Below, piece by piece: positions 17,162-24,908 of a stretch of 64,000 nucleotides of DNA. The notes beneath the pieces are model-generated. The model made no database searches, was not told the DNA's origin, and saw only the letters and a list, made by a program, of their open reading frames with translations. Source of the stretch: Finegoldia magna. GTDB lineage: Bacteria > Bacillota > Clostridia > Tissierellales > Peptoniphilaceae. The position numbers and the translations under genes were made by a program. How positions within the stretch are numbered: the first letter of the stretch is position 1; every line of letters starts with the position of its first letter. The DNA lies in assembly GCF_003182075.1 (NCBI RefSeq), contig NZ_QGTH01000001.1:211590-275589 (forward strand), read 5' to 3'.

Positions 17162-19236
17162 TGAGAGCGTCAATAGCCCACAGAATAAAGGGCAGATGCC
17201 GTTTTGTTTATGAAGATAATTTAAAAAAAGAAAATCTTAATAAACTTAAATATTGTATAGAAGAAGTTAGTGGAGTGAGATCATGTAAGATTTCACTTCT
17301 TACTAATTCTATTACTGTTAGTTATGATGAAAACTGTGTTTCGAAATTGGCGAAGTTTATTCTTGATTTAGATATGGATACAATTGAGAATACATCAATA
17401 GATAATGTAGATTTTCAAGCACAATCAGAAAATGATTTGTTTAATATTCTGAGAAATGCGATGTATCGAAGAATCTTTTTCAAATATATGCTTCCTGCTC
17501 CAATAGGAACAGTTGCATTGTTCTTTAGAGCTTATCCGTTTATAAAAAATGGTATTAAATCTTTACTCAATAGAAAACTAAATGTTGAATTGTTGGATGC
17601 AACAGCTATTTCTGTATCTCTTGCAACAAGACAGTTTGCAGATGCTGCTAATATTATGTTCTTGTTGGGATTAGGTGAAGAAATAGAAGATTATACAATG
17701 AAAAAATCTCAAGAAAATTTGGCACATTCTTTGGCATTGAATATAGATAATGTATTTGTCATTGAAAATGACGGAAAAATCATTAAAAATATTAAAGATG
17801 TTGAGATTGGAGATATTGTCGAAGTTGAAATGGGTAATAGTATTCCTGTTGATGGAAAAGTCATCAAAGGTGTTGCCATGGTTAACGAATCTTCATTCAC
17901 TGGAGAATCAAATCCTGTCAAGAAAACGTCGGGTAGTGTTGTATTTGCTGGAACTGCAATTGAAGAAGGTTCTATTCTAATCGAAACGGCGAAAAAACAC
18001 GATGATTCAAGATTATCTCATATTATCAGTTTGATTTCAGAAAGTGAAAAGAACAAGTCACTCGCTCAAAAGAAAGCTGAGAACACGGCTGATAGTCTTG
18101 TGAAGTATTCATTTATAGGCACAGCATTGACTTATTTATTCACAAGAAATCTTCAAAAAGCTAAGTCCTTCTTAATGGTGGATTTCTCATGTGCATTAAA
18201 ATTAACTATTCCAATTGCCGTAATGAAGGCGATTAGTCAAGCATCTGAAGAAAAAATCCTTGTAAAGGGCGGAAAATATTTGGAAAACTTGTCTGAAGCA
18301 AATACAATCGTGTTTGACAAAACTGGTACGTTGACAAAATCTGAGCCAAGAGTAGCAAAAGTAATAGCTCTCGATAAAATTTCGGAAAATGAGTGCTTAA
18401 GAATAGCGGCTTGTCTGGAAGAACATTTCCCACATTCGATTGCTAAAGCTGTGGTTGAACACGCAAAGCATAAAAATTTGAAGCACGAAGAAATGCACTC
18501 TAAACCAGAGTACATTGTTGCTCACGGAATCAGAACTAAGATTGTTGACAAGGATGCCTTGATTGGATCTGAACATTTTATTCTTGATGATGAGGGAATA
18601 AAAATTAATGATGAAACAAAACAAATTATAGATAAATTAAAAGAAGATTATTCGCTATTGTACTTGGCATTTGCCGGTAGATTAATCGCTGTAATTTGTA
18701 TTGAAGATCCTCTAAGAGATGAGGCTTGTGATGTTGTAAAATCATTGAGAGATTTGTCGTTTACAAACATCACGATGTTAACTGGCGATGCAGAAAATTC
18801 TGCTCACAGTGTTGCTTCACTATTGGATTTGGATTATTATCAATCACAAGTTTTACCTGAAGATAAGCAAAACTATATCTTGCAAGAAAAAGAAAAGGGA
18901 AATAAGGTTGTAATGATTGGCGATGGTATTAACGATTCTGTTGCATTATCTAGCGCAGATGTGGGAATTTCAATGCATCAAGGAGCAGATATTGCGAAGG
19001 AAATCTCGGATATTTCGATTGGATCAGACAGCTTAGAAGGGCTTGTTGATGTTGTAAAATTATCAAAAGCTATGAAAAAAAGAATTGATTCTGATTATAG
19101 ACAAATCGTAGGATTCAATTCAACTTTGATAATATTAGGAGTTTTGGGAATATTGACCAATACTTCATCGGCACTCCTTCACAATTTATCAACGGTTATG
19201 ATTGCCGGTAGAAATATGAATAAATACAAAATATAA
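17161..19236 (+). CDS. Heavy-metal-type P-type ATPase with atypical metal motifs
   Basis: A 691-residue cation pump. Seen in order: an N-terminal HMA-like domain (RIKGRCRFVY to about residue 75) without the CxxC metal site; transmembrane segments; actuator motif FTGESNP; a transmembrane motif SCALKLTIP in place of CPC or CPH; the phosphorylation site DKTGTLT (Asp386); HFPHSIAKAVV; and the hinge MIGDGINDSVALSSADVGISM. Metal selectivity cannot be assigned: the SC motif without Pro resembles a poorly studied branch that includes manganese- or iron-related pumps. It lies downstream of, and overlaps, the small charged protein. Confidence 0.86.
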   Translation: MRASIAHRIKGRCRFVYEDNLKKENLNKLKYCIEEVSGVRSCKISLLTNSITVSYDENCVSKLAKFILDLDMDTIENTSIDNVDFQAQSENDLFNILRNAMYRRIFFKYMLPAPIGTVALFFRAYPFIKNGIKSLLNRKLNVELLDATAISVSLATRQFADAANIMFLLGLGEEIEDYTMKKSQENLAHSLALNIDNVFVIENDGKIIKNIKDVEIGDIVEVEMGNSIPVDGKVIKGVAMVNESSFTGESNPVKKTSGSVVFAGTAIEEGSILIETAKKHDDSRLSHIISLISESEKNKSLAQKKAENTADSLVKYSFIGTALTYLFTRNLQKAKSFLMVDFSCALKLTIPIAVMKAISQASEEKILVKGGKYLENLSEANTIVFDKTGTLTKSEPRVAKVIALDKISENECLRIAACLEEHFPHSIAKAVVEHAKHKNLKHEEMHSKPEYIVAHGIRTKIVDKDALIGSEHFILDDEGIKINDETKQIIDKLKEDYSLLYLAFAGRLIAVICIEDPLRDEACDVVKSLRDLSFTNITMLTGDAENSAHSVASLLDLDYYQSQVLPEDKQNYILQEKEKGNKVVMIGDGINDSVALSSADVGISMHQGADIAKEISDISIGSDSLEGLVDVVKLSKAMKKRIDSDYRQIVGFNSTLIILGVLGILTNTSSALLHNLSTVMIAGRNMNKYKI

Positions 19237-19243
19237 TTTAAAT

Positions 19244-19332
19244 AAAAAAATCTCGTAATCGACAAATGTAATGCCTCTTTAAATCCGGACACGGAAATAA
19301 GGGGGCAGTACAAAATCGGTTACGAGATTTTT
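19244..19332. ncRNA. Long imperfect hairpin between convergent genes (terminator and possible structured RNA)
   Basis: Outer arms TCTCGTAATCGA and TCGGTTACGAGA pair with flanking A- and T-runs. Inside, TGTA/TACA, then TGCCTCTT/AGGGGGCA with G-U pairs, then TCCG/CGGA closed by GACA. Nearly symmetric A-rich internal loops separate the helices. It ends both the ATPase and tpx transcripts. It is far longer than a normal terminator, so it may be a small RNA or a miniature inverted-repeat element. Function is inferred. Confidence 0.5.
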
Positions 19333-19400
19333 GTTTATTAATCTTTAATATTTTGTATACTTTTCGAAAGTATTATCAATTTTTTGTATGATATAATTTA

Positions 19401-19907
19401 TTAAAGTGATTTTAAGGCTTCTATAGCTTTATCGTAATCAGGGTGATTTGTATTTTCTTTTACGTATTCAACGTATTTAACTTCGTTGTTTTCATCTAAA
19501 ATTACAATACCTCTGTTAAGAAGACGGAATTCTTCCATAACGAAACCATACTTCAAACCAAAATCTAAATCTTTGTGATCGCTTAGGACTAATAGGTTGT
19601 CGATTCCTTCAGCTGCACAGAATCTTGATTGTGCAAATGGCAAATCACAGCTAATTGTAAATATAATTGTGTTGTCAAATTCACTAGCTTTTTTGTTGAA
19701 TTCTTTTGTTTGGAATTCGCAAACGCCAGTATCAATTGATGGTACTACAGAAATTAATTTTTTCTTTCCATCGTAATCAGATAATTTTACTGGTTTTAAT
19801 TCTGCGTTTAAGCAAGTGAAATCTTGCGCTTTATCTCCTACGTTTACTTTAGTTCCTAATAATGTCACAGGGTTGTTTCCAAATGTTGTTTCTTGTCTTT
19901 TGTCCAT
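19401..19907 (-). CDS. tpx: Thiol peroxidase Tpx
   Basis: A 168-residue atypical 2-Cys peroxiredoxin. The peroxidatic Cys63 is in SIDTGVCEFQT and the resolving Cys97 in SRFCAAEG; the N-terminus ETTFGNNPVTLLG is typical. It removes hydroperoxides using thioredoxin. SD AAGGAGG lies seven bases before ATG 19907. It is convergent with the ATPase and divergent from bofA. Confidence 0.95.
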   Translation of the reverse strand: MDKRQETTFGNNPVTLLGTKVNVGDKAQDFTCLNAELKPVKLSDYDGKKKLISVVPSIDTGVCEFQTKEFNKKASEFDNTIIFTISCDLPFAQSRFCAAEGIDNLLVLSDHKDLDFGLKYGFVMEEFRLLNRGIVILDENNEVKYVEYVKENTNHPDYDKAIEALKSL

Positions 19908-19992
19908 GTTATAGACCTCCTTATAATTTCATTTTCATTCAAATGGTATATACCCAAAAAATTATTTAAATAAACAAGAGGAGTTGATTTTA

Positions 19993-20232
19993 ATGAGCAC
20001 AGCTACAATTATTATTGTATTAATTAGCGTTGCGATTTTGGCGTTATTCTTTAAAATTTCTTTTAAATTGGGGATGCATGCCCTTTCTGGTTTTGTAGGA
20101 ATTTTTATTTTAAATATTTTCTTAAGTTTTTTTAATATGCATATTCCATATAATTTGATTGATATGTTGATTGTCGGTATTTTTGGAGTTCCGGGATTGA
20201 TTGTTTTATTTTTATATTATTTTGTTATCTAA
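19993..20232 (+). CDS. BofA-like (pro-sigmaK processing inhibitor family) membrane protein
   Basis: A 79-residue protein of two or three hydrophobic segments with the family pattern IPYNLIDMLIVGIFGVPGLIVL at the end. In Bacillus, BofA anchors the SpoIVFA/SpoIVFB complex in forespore membranes. A TTG at 19984 opens the frame earlier, but GAGGAG (about 19978-19983) points to ATG 19993. Its presence in a coccus presumed not to form spores suggests a different or vestigial role (inference). No other SpoIVF gene is nearby. Confidence 0.75.
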   Translation: MSTATIIIVLISVAILALFFKISFKLGMHALSGFVGIFILNIFLSFFNMHIPYNLIDMLIVGIFGVPGLIVLFLYYFVI

Positions 20233-20263
20233 CAAGAAATTATCAACTAAAATATTAAATTTG

Positions 20264-20292
20264 TTGCGAAGAAATCACTTATTTGGTATAAT
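20264..20292 (+). promoter_or_regulatory. Promoter of rplY
   Basis: TTGCGA (20264-20269), 17-base spacer, TGG immediately before TATAAT (20287-20292). Confidence 0.7.
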
Positions 20293-20327
20293 TAATAGAG
20301 ATTTTAGATTACTTAGGAGGAAAATAA

Positions 20328-20966
20328 ATGACTAACTATAAATTAGATATGCAAAAAAGAGACAAAGTTGGCTCTAATGCAGTTAGAAAATTAAGAGTAA
20401 AAGAAATGGTTCCAGGAGTTATTTACGGAAAAGACTTAGAACCAATTAATGTATGTGTTGATGAAAAAGAATTAAGAAAAGTTCACTTAATGGCAGGAAC
20501 TTCAAGCTTAATCGATGTTAAAGTTGATGGTGAAGATCACACTGTAATCATAAGAGAAGTTCAAAAGCATCCATTTAAAAATCAATATGTTCACGTTGAT
20601 TTCAAAGCAATCAAAATGGGAGAAGTTGCAAACTTTACTATTCCAGTTGTATTAGAAGGAAGAGATGAAATCAGAGTTCAACCATCTGTATTGATGCAAT
20701 TCTTGGAAGAAATCGAAATCGAATGTTTACCAAAGAACTTACCAAACGAAGCTGTTGTATCAGTTGTAGATATGCAAATTGGTGATACTTTCGAAGTAAA
20801 AGACTTGGATGTATTCAAAAATGCTGATATAAAAGTTCTTGAAGATGAAACAGAAGCAGTATGTTCATTATCTGAACCAAAAGAAGAAGTAATCGAAGAT
20901 AATGATGCTGAAGTATCTGCAGATGTTCCAACAGTTGGCGAAACTGAAGAAGAAGACGCAGAATAA
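20328..20966 (+). CDS. rplY: 50S ribosomal protein L25/general stress protein Ctc
   Basis: A 212-residue two-domain L25 (TL5/Ctc type). The N-terminal domain (RDKVGSNAVRKLRVKEMVPGVIYGKD) binds 5S rRNA. The C-terminal beta domain follows from about residue 100 (NFTIPVVLEGRDE), and the end is acidic. SD AGGAGG precedes ATG 20328. It has its own promoter and a strong terminator, so it is a single-gene unit. Confidence 0.94.
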   Translation: MTNYKLDMQKRDKVGSNAVRKLRVKEMVPGVIYGKDLEPINVCVDEKELRKVHLMAGTSSLIDVKVDGEDHTVIIREVQKHPFKNQYVHVDFKAIKMGEVANFTIPVVLEGRDEIRVQPSVLMQFLEEIEIECLPKNLPNEAVVSVVDMQIGDTFEVKDLDVFKNADIKVLEDETEAVCSLSEPKEEVIEDNDAEVSADVPTVGETEEEDAE

Positions 20967-20980
20967 TAAATAGAAAAAAC

Positions 20981-21004
20981 AAAGCGAGTTAACTCGCTTT
21001 TTTT
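20981..21004 (+). terminator. Terminator after rplY
   Basis: Perfect palindrome AAAGCGAGTT/AACTCGCTTT running into a T-run, ending 13 bases before tmk. Confidence 0.9.
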
Positions 21005-21016
21005 ATAGGATAAAAT

Positions 21017-21628
21017 ATGTTTATTACTTTCGAAGGTCCAGATGGCAGTGGGAAATCAACCATAATTAAAAAAGTTTACGATTATTTAATAGAAAATAAT
21101 TACGATGTAATTAAAACTAGAGAACCTGGTGGAAGTCCCATTGCTGAAAAGATCAGAAATTTGATACTTGATACTGAAAACACCGAAATGGGTTATAGAA
21201 CGGAAGCTTTGTTATATGCGGCTTCTAGGGCACAACATGTTGAAGAAACAATTCTACCTGCATTAAACGAAAATAAAATTGTTTTGTGTGATAGATTTCT
21301 TATATCTTCTCTCGCATACCAAGGTGTAGGAAGAGATTTAGGAATTGAAAATGTTAGGAAGATAAACGAATTTGCTATAAATGGAGTGTTTCCTGATTTC
21401 GTTTTGTTTTTCGATGTTGATCCTATTACTACTTTGAAGAGAAAATCTTCTTTGGATACGGCAGATAGACTTGAAAAAGAGGGTAATAATTTCCATGAAA
21501 GAGTATATAATGGATATAAAGAGATTCTAAATTCTGAAAAGAATATAGAAATTATTGATGCAACTCAATCTGTAGAAGACGTATTTAGTCAATGTATAAA
21601 AGTTTTAAAAAGGAGAAATGTTTTATGA
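21017..21628 (+). CDS. tmk: Thymidylate kinase
   Basis: A 203-residue P-loop kinase that phosphorylates dTMP. Motifs are GPDGSGKST at residue 7, the DR-containing substrate loop REPGGSPIAEKIR, and LCDRFLISSLAYQGVGR. The SD is weak (AGGATAAA). The stop TGA overlaps the next ATG (ATGA). It begins a compact run tmk-darA-darA2-holB-ricT, a common Firmicutes order. Confidence 0.94.
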   Translation: MFITFEGPDGSGKSTIIKKVYDYLIENNYDVIKTREPGGSPIAEKIRNLILDTENTEMGYRTEALLYAASRAQHVEETILPALNENKIVLCDRFLISSLAYQGVGRDLGIENVRKINEFAINGVFPDFVLFFDVDPITTLKRKSSLDTADRLEKEGNNFHERVYNGYKEILNSEKNIEIIDATQSVEDVFSQCIKVLKRRNVL

Positions 21629-21951
21629 AACTAGTTGTTGCAATTGTTCAAGATCAAGATGTATATAATTTAAATGCAGATCTTACTGAAGCTGGTTTTA
21701 GAATTACAAAGTTGGCTTCAACTGGCGGATTTTTGAAGACAGGAAACAGCACTTTGTTAATAGGTACTGAAGATGAAAATGTAGATAAATGTTTGGAAAT
21801 CATTGAAAATGATTGCAAATCAAGAGAAACTACAACTTCAATGCTTTCTGTTAGTATGCCAGGAACTAACTACATATCATATCCTGTAGAGGTTATGGTA
21901 GGTGGAGCTACTGTATTTTTACTAGAAGTAGATAAGTATTTGAGATTTTAG
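21625..21951 (+). CDS. Cyclic-di-AMP receptor, DarA/PstA family
   Basis: A 108-residue PII-like protein. Numbered from the chosen start, Arg26 and Thr28 (FRITKLASTGGFL), Gly35-Phe36-Leu37, Asn41 and Gly47 match the nucleotide-binding set of PstA/DarA; residue 24 is Gly rather than Asn. These trimers bind cyclic di-AMP in the cytoplasm; their output is still poorly known. The ORF opens at 21592 inside tmk, but AAAAGGAG (about 21607-21614) places the start at ATG 21625, overlapping tmk by four bases. A shortened paralogue follows directly. Confidence 0.88.
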   Translation: MKLVVAIVQDQDVYNLNADLTEAGFRITKLASTGGFLKTGNSTLLIGTEDENVDKCLEIIENDCKSRETTTSMLSVSMPGTNYISYPVEVMVGGATVFLLEVDKYLRF

Positions 21952-21959
21952 GTGATTTT

Positions 21960-22232
21960 ATGAAACTTATAGTTGTAATTATGGAAGATGACTTGAGTCA
22001 TATTCTTTCAAAAGAATTGTTGGAGAATAAAATTTCTTCTACTAAATTATCATCAACAGGTGGTTTTTTGAAAAAAGGAAATACTACAATGTTGATAGGT
22101 ACTGATGTGGAAAAAGAACAATCTATTTTAGATTTGATTAAAAAAGTATGTGACGAAAATGATATTGAGTCTGATAATGAATCAAAGGCTAATATTTTCG
22201 TTATGGATTTAGAGGATTTTAAAAAGTTTTAA
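21960..22232 (+). CDS. Short DarA/PstA paralogue
   Basis: A 90-residue protein clearly related to the previous gene (STKLSSTGGFLKKGNTTMLIGT against ITKLASTGGFLKTGNSTLLIGT). Arg26 is replaced by Ser, and the region after residue 50 is about 18 residues shorter, so the large loop is reduced. GGFL, Asn41 and Gly47 are kept. It may form mixed trimers or bind a different ligand (inference). SD is weak (GGTGATTTT). Its stop overlaps the holB start. Confidence 0.82.
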   Translation: MKLIVVIMEDDLSHILSKELLENKISSTKLSSTGGFLKKGNTTMLIGTDVEKEQSILDLIKKVCDENDIESDNESKANIFVMDLEDFKKF

Positions 22233-23050
22233 TGTTACCGAAAAACAAAACTTTGATAAATCAAGTCAAGAATAATAAAATTTCTAACCAATATTTACTA
22301 TATGGTGAGAATTTAAGCGAAATAAATTATGATGCTGAGGCTTTGATATACAATTTACTTGTTAGTAATTCAAATTTGAAGTTGAAGTTTGACAGAGATA
22401 AGTTATCCGATCTGTTGGTTATAGAACCTGAGAAAAATTCTATAACCATAGACAAAATCAGAGATATTTCAAAATTTGTATCCACAAAGCCTTTTGAATC
22501 TAATAACAAGGTCGTGTTGATAAAACAGGCTGATTTGATGAGGACAGAGGCTTCTAACGCTCTTTTAAAAAATTTGGAAGAGCCAAAGCCTTTTGTGTAT
22601 TTTATACTACTTACAGACAATAAGAATAAACTTCTAAAAACTATTATTTCAAGATGTCAAGTAATTAATTATCTAAGTGAAAGAGAAAATGAAGAATTTG
22701 ATTATACCACAGCTTTGGACATTTTGGATAAATCTATGGGGCAAAATCTTCTTACAATGTTAGATTCTAAGGAATATTTGTCAGATTTTCAAAAAGACAC
22801 AGATGTATTGTTTGATTTTTTGATGGAGTTTTATTCGTCGTTTTTGAAATTTGTGAAGACTAAGGACGAGTCTTCTTTGAATAAAGATTTTGTGAAATTG
22901 TACAAGAAATATCCAAAGGCTAATGAGAGAATTATCGTGGATACTTTGGACAAGATTGAGTCTGTAAGAGGATATTTTAAAGTTAATGCGAATTTTGAGC
23001 TTTCTATGGAAGAGCTTTTATTGTATATAATGGAGGAAAACTATGCTTGA
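22232..23050 (+). CDS. holB: DNA polymerase III delta' subunit
   Basis: A 272-residue AAA+ clamp-loader subunit. ITIDKIRDISKFVSTKPFESNNKVVLI, NALLKNLEEP and the SRC motif IISRCQVI are typical. The Walker A region (LLYGENLSEINYD) lacks GxxGxGK, so ATP is probably not hydrolysed here, as for other delta' proteins. It starts in the TAATG overlap at 22232 and its 3' end overlaps ricT by eight bases. Confidence 0.9.
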   Translation: MLPKNKTLINQVKNNKISNQYLLYGENLSEINYDAEALIYNLLVSNSNLKLKFDRDKLSDLLVIEPEKNSITIDKIRDISKFVSTKPFESNNKVVLIKQADLMRTEASNALLKNLEEPKPFVYFILLTDNKNKLLKTIISRCQVINYLSERENEEFDYTTALDILDKSMGQNLLTMLDSKEYLSDFQKDTDVLFDFLMEFYSSFLKFVKTKDESSLNKDFVKLYKKYPKANERIIVDTLDKIESVRGYFKVNANFELSMEELLLYIMEENYA

Positions 23051-23885
23051 TGTAACTGGTGTTAGTTTTAGACAAGCTGGTAAAGTGTATTACTTCGACT
23101 CCAATAATCTTCAATATAAACTAGGAGATCACGTAATTGTAGAGACTGCTCGTGGTATTGAGTATGGAGTTGTTGTAAAAGAAAATTTTGAAATTAATGA
23201 AAAAGAATTATCGTCTGATCTTAAACCAATCATAAGATTGGCTGATAGTGCAGATGATTATATTTATATGGAAAATAAAAAGAAAGCTAAGGAATCTATC
23301 GAAGTCTGCAAAGAAAAAGTAAAAGAATTCGGTTTGGATATGAAATTAGTGGACTGTGAATATACATTTGATAACAATAAGGTTATTTTTTATTTTACTT
23401 CAGATGAAAGAGTTGATTTCAGGGAATTAGTAAAAGAATTAGCGAGAATTTTCAGAATCAGAATAGAATTGAGACAAATTGGAGTGAGGGATCAAGCGAA
23501 GATTGCAGGAGGAATTGGTCCTTGTGGTCAAAGATGCTGCTGCAACAGATATATGAGAAATTTCAATCCAGTTAGTATCAAAATGGCAAAAGACCAATCA
23601 TTATCTCTCAATCCTTCAAAAATCAGTGGGCTTTGTGGAAGACTTATGTGTTGCTTGAATTATGAGCAAGAAGGTTATGAGTGCAAATTAAAGAAAATGC
23701 CACATGTTGGTCAAAAAGTTACTACTGAGATGGGAGAAGGAGTTGTGACTGAAACTAATACTCTTTTGGAATCTGTGAAAGTAAAAGTGATGACAGAGGA
23801 TCAAACTGAAGAATTAGTTCAAGTGAATGTCGACGAATTAATTGATTTTAATAAATGCGGTGGATGTAATCATAAATGTCATTAA
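23043..23885 (+). CDS. ricT: PSP1-domain protein RicT (YaaT)
   Basis: A 280-residue protein with the PSP1 domain and the cysteine cluster GPCGQRCCCNRYMRNF and GLCGRLMCCLNYE. In Bacillus, RicT joins RicA/RicF around [4Fe-4S] clusters and affects RNase Y processing. SD TGGAGG lies at 23031-23036. The C-terminal tail CGGCNHKCH adds more cysteines. Last gene of the tmk operon. Confidence 0.92.
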   Translation: MLDVTGVSFRQAGKVYYFDSNNLQYKLGDHVIVETARGIEYGVVVKENFEINEKELSSDLKPIIRLADSADDYIYMENKKKAKESIEVCKEKVKEFGLDMKLVDCEYTFDNNKVIFYFTSDERVDFRELVKELARIFRIRIELRQIGVRDQAKIAGGIGPCGQRCCCNRYMRNFNPVSIKMAKDQSLSLNPSKISGLCGRLMCCLNYEQEGYECKLKKMPHVGQKVTTEMGEGVVTETNTLLESVKVKVMTEDQTEELVQVNVDELIDFNKCGGCNHKCH

Positions 23886-23889
23886 ACAC

Positions 23890-23917
23890 TTGCATTTATT
23901 CCAATAGTGTGTAATAA
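23890..23917 (+). promoter_or_regulatory. Possible promoter of the ferredoxin gene
   Basis: TTGCAT (23890-23895), 16-base spacer, TAATAA (23912-23917). Confidence 0.45.
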
Positions 23918-23973
23918 TGATTGTAGAGCATAAATACATAATACGCTCTAAAATTACAAGGGGGTAAAGCAAT

Positions 23974-24144
23974 ATGGCTTATAAAATTTCTGACGATTGT
24001 ATCGCTTGCGGACAATGTAAACCTGAATGTCCAGTAGATTGTATTTCTGAAGGGGACATTTATACAATTGATCAAGACGCATGTATCGATTGTGGTTCTT
24101 GTGCTGACGTATGTCCAGTAGATGCTCCACATCAAGACTGCTAA
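23974..24144 (+). CDS. 2[4Fe-4S] ferredoxin
   Basis: A 56-residue protein found by direct translation. It has two cluster motifs, CIACGQCKPECPVDC and CIDCGSCADVCPVD, each CxxCxxCxxxCP, and the classic clostridial ferredoxin layout. It carries low-potential electrons between fermentative oxidoreductases. SD AGGGGG is 10 bases upstream. It is a single-gene unit between its own promoter and the terminator at 24159. Confidence 0.95.
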   Translation: MAYKISDDCIACGQCKPECPVDCISEGDIYTIDQDACIDCGSCADVCPVDAPHQDC

Positions 24145-24158
24145 TTTTAGGGGAGAAT

Positions 24159-24192
24159 TAGACTACTCATTTTTGAGTGGTCTATTTTTTTA
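24159..24192 (+). terminator. Terminator after the ferredoxin gene
   Basis: TAGACTACTCA pairs with TGAGTGGTCTA (11 pairs, one G-U), followed by seven or more T. The next start codon follows only three bases later. Confidence 0.88.
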
Positions 24193-24194
24193 AT

Positions 24195-24908
24195 ATGAAA
24201 AGAGAACATTTTATACCAAAAACAGATTTAAAAATAATTGCTGATGATGAGAAATTTTCTTTTACGATTGATTCCATTTTACTCACAGATTTTGCAAAAA
24301 TGAAAAAAGGCACCAATCTAATTGATATTGGCTGTGGGACAGGAATATTAATGTTGAGATGTAATGCAATGTATAATTTGTCAAAATGCATCGGAATTGA
24401 AATTCAAAAAGATGTTGCAGATATGTTGGCTGAAACAATCGCGATTAATAATTTGGAAAATGTCGATATTATCAATGATGATTTTAAAAATGTCTACATC
24501 AAAAATGATTCAATCGACAATATAATAGTTAACCCTCCTTATCAAAAAAATGGTCATGGTATTTCTAACAAAAATACTAATTTTCATACATCGAGATACG
24601 ATAATGAGATGAAATTGGAAGATTTATTTGAATTTGCAAAGTTGAAGCTCAAATCTAATAGGTCTTTATTTATGATAAATAGATGTGAGAGATTGGTCGA
24701 TTTATTAAGTATTGCAAGAAAATATAATATGGAAGCAAAGAGAATTAGGTTTGTGCAATCAAGAATTGATGATAAGCCCAATCTAGTTATGATACAATTT
24801 GTAAAAAATCAGAAACCTTTCTTGACTTTTGAGAAAAATCTAATTATTTACAATGGTGAAGACTACACGGAAGAAGTGATGAATATATATGGAATTACAA
24901 AAGTCTAA
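24195..24908 (+). CDS. TrmN6/YfiC-like adenine-N6 methyltransferase
   Basis: A 237-residue Rossmann methyltransferase. The SAM motif is LIDIGCGTGILML near residue 43 and the N6-adenine motif is VNPPYQKNG near 115. The family modifies A37 of tRNA1(Val) in E. coli; the substrate here is presumed. The frame opens with GTG 24177 inside the terminator stem; ATG 24195 is more sensible but has only T-run sequence before it and no SD, so initiation is unusual. It overlaps rsmI by 20 bases. Confidence 0.85.
   Translation: MKREHFIPKTDLKIIADDEKFSFTIDSILLTDFAKMKKGTNLIDIGCGTGILMLRCNAMYNLSKCIGIEIQKDVADMLAETIAINNLENVDIINDDFKNVYIKNDSIDNIIVNPPYQKNGHGISNKNTNFHTSRYDNEMKLEDLFEFAKLKLKSNRSLFMINRCERLVDLLSIARKYNMEAKRIRFVQSRIDDKPNLVMIQFVKNQKPFLTFEKNLIIYNGEDYTEEVMNIYGITKV

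Noticed and set aside
16807..17173. Minus-strand open frames opposite the charged ATPase partner
   Set aside because: They mirror the Lys/Glu-rich codons of the real plus-strand gene, which has a good SD and is coupled to the ATPase.
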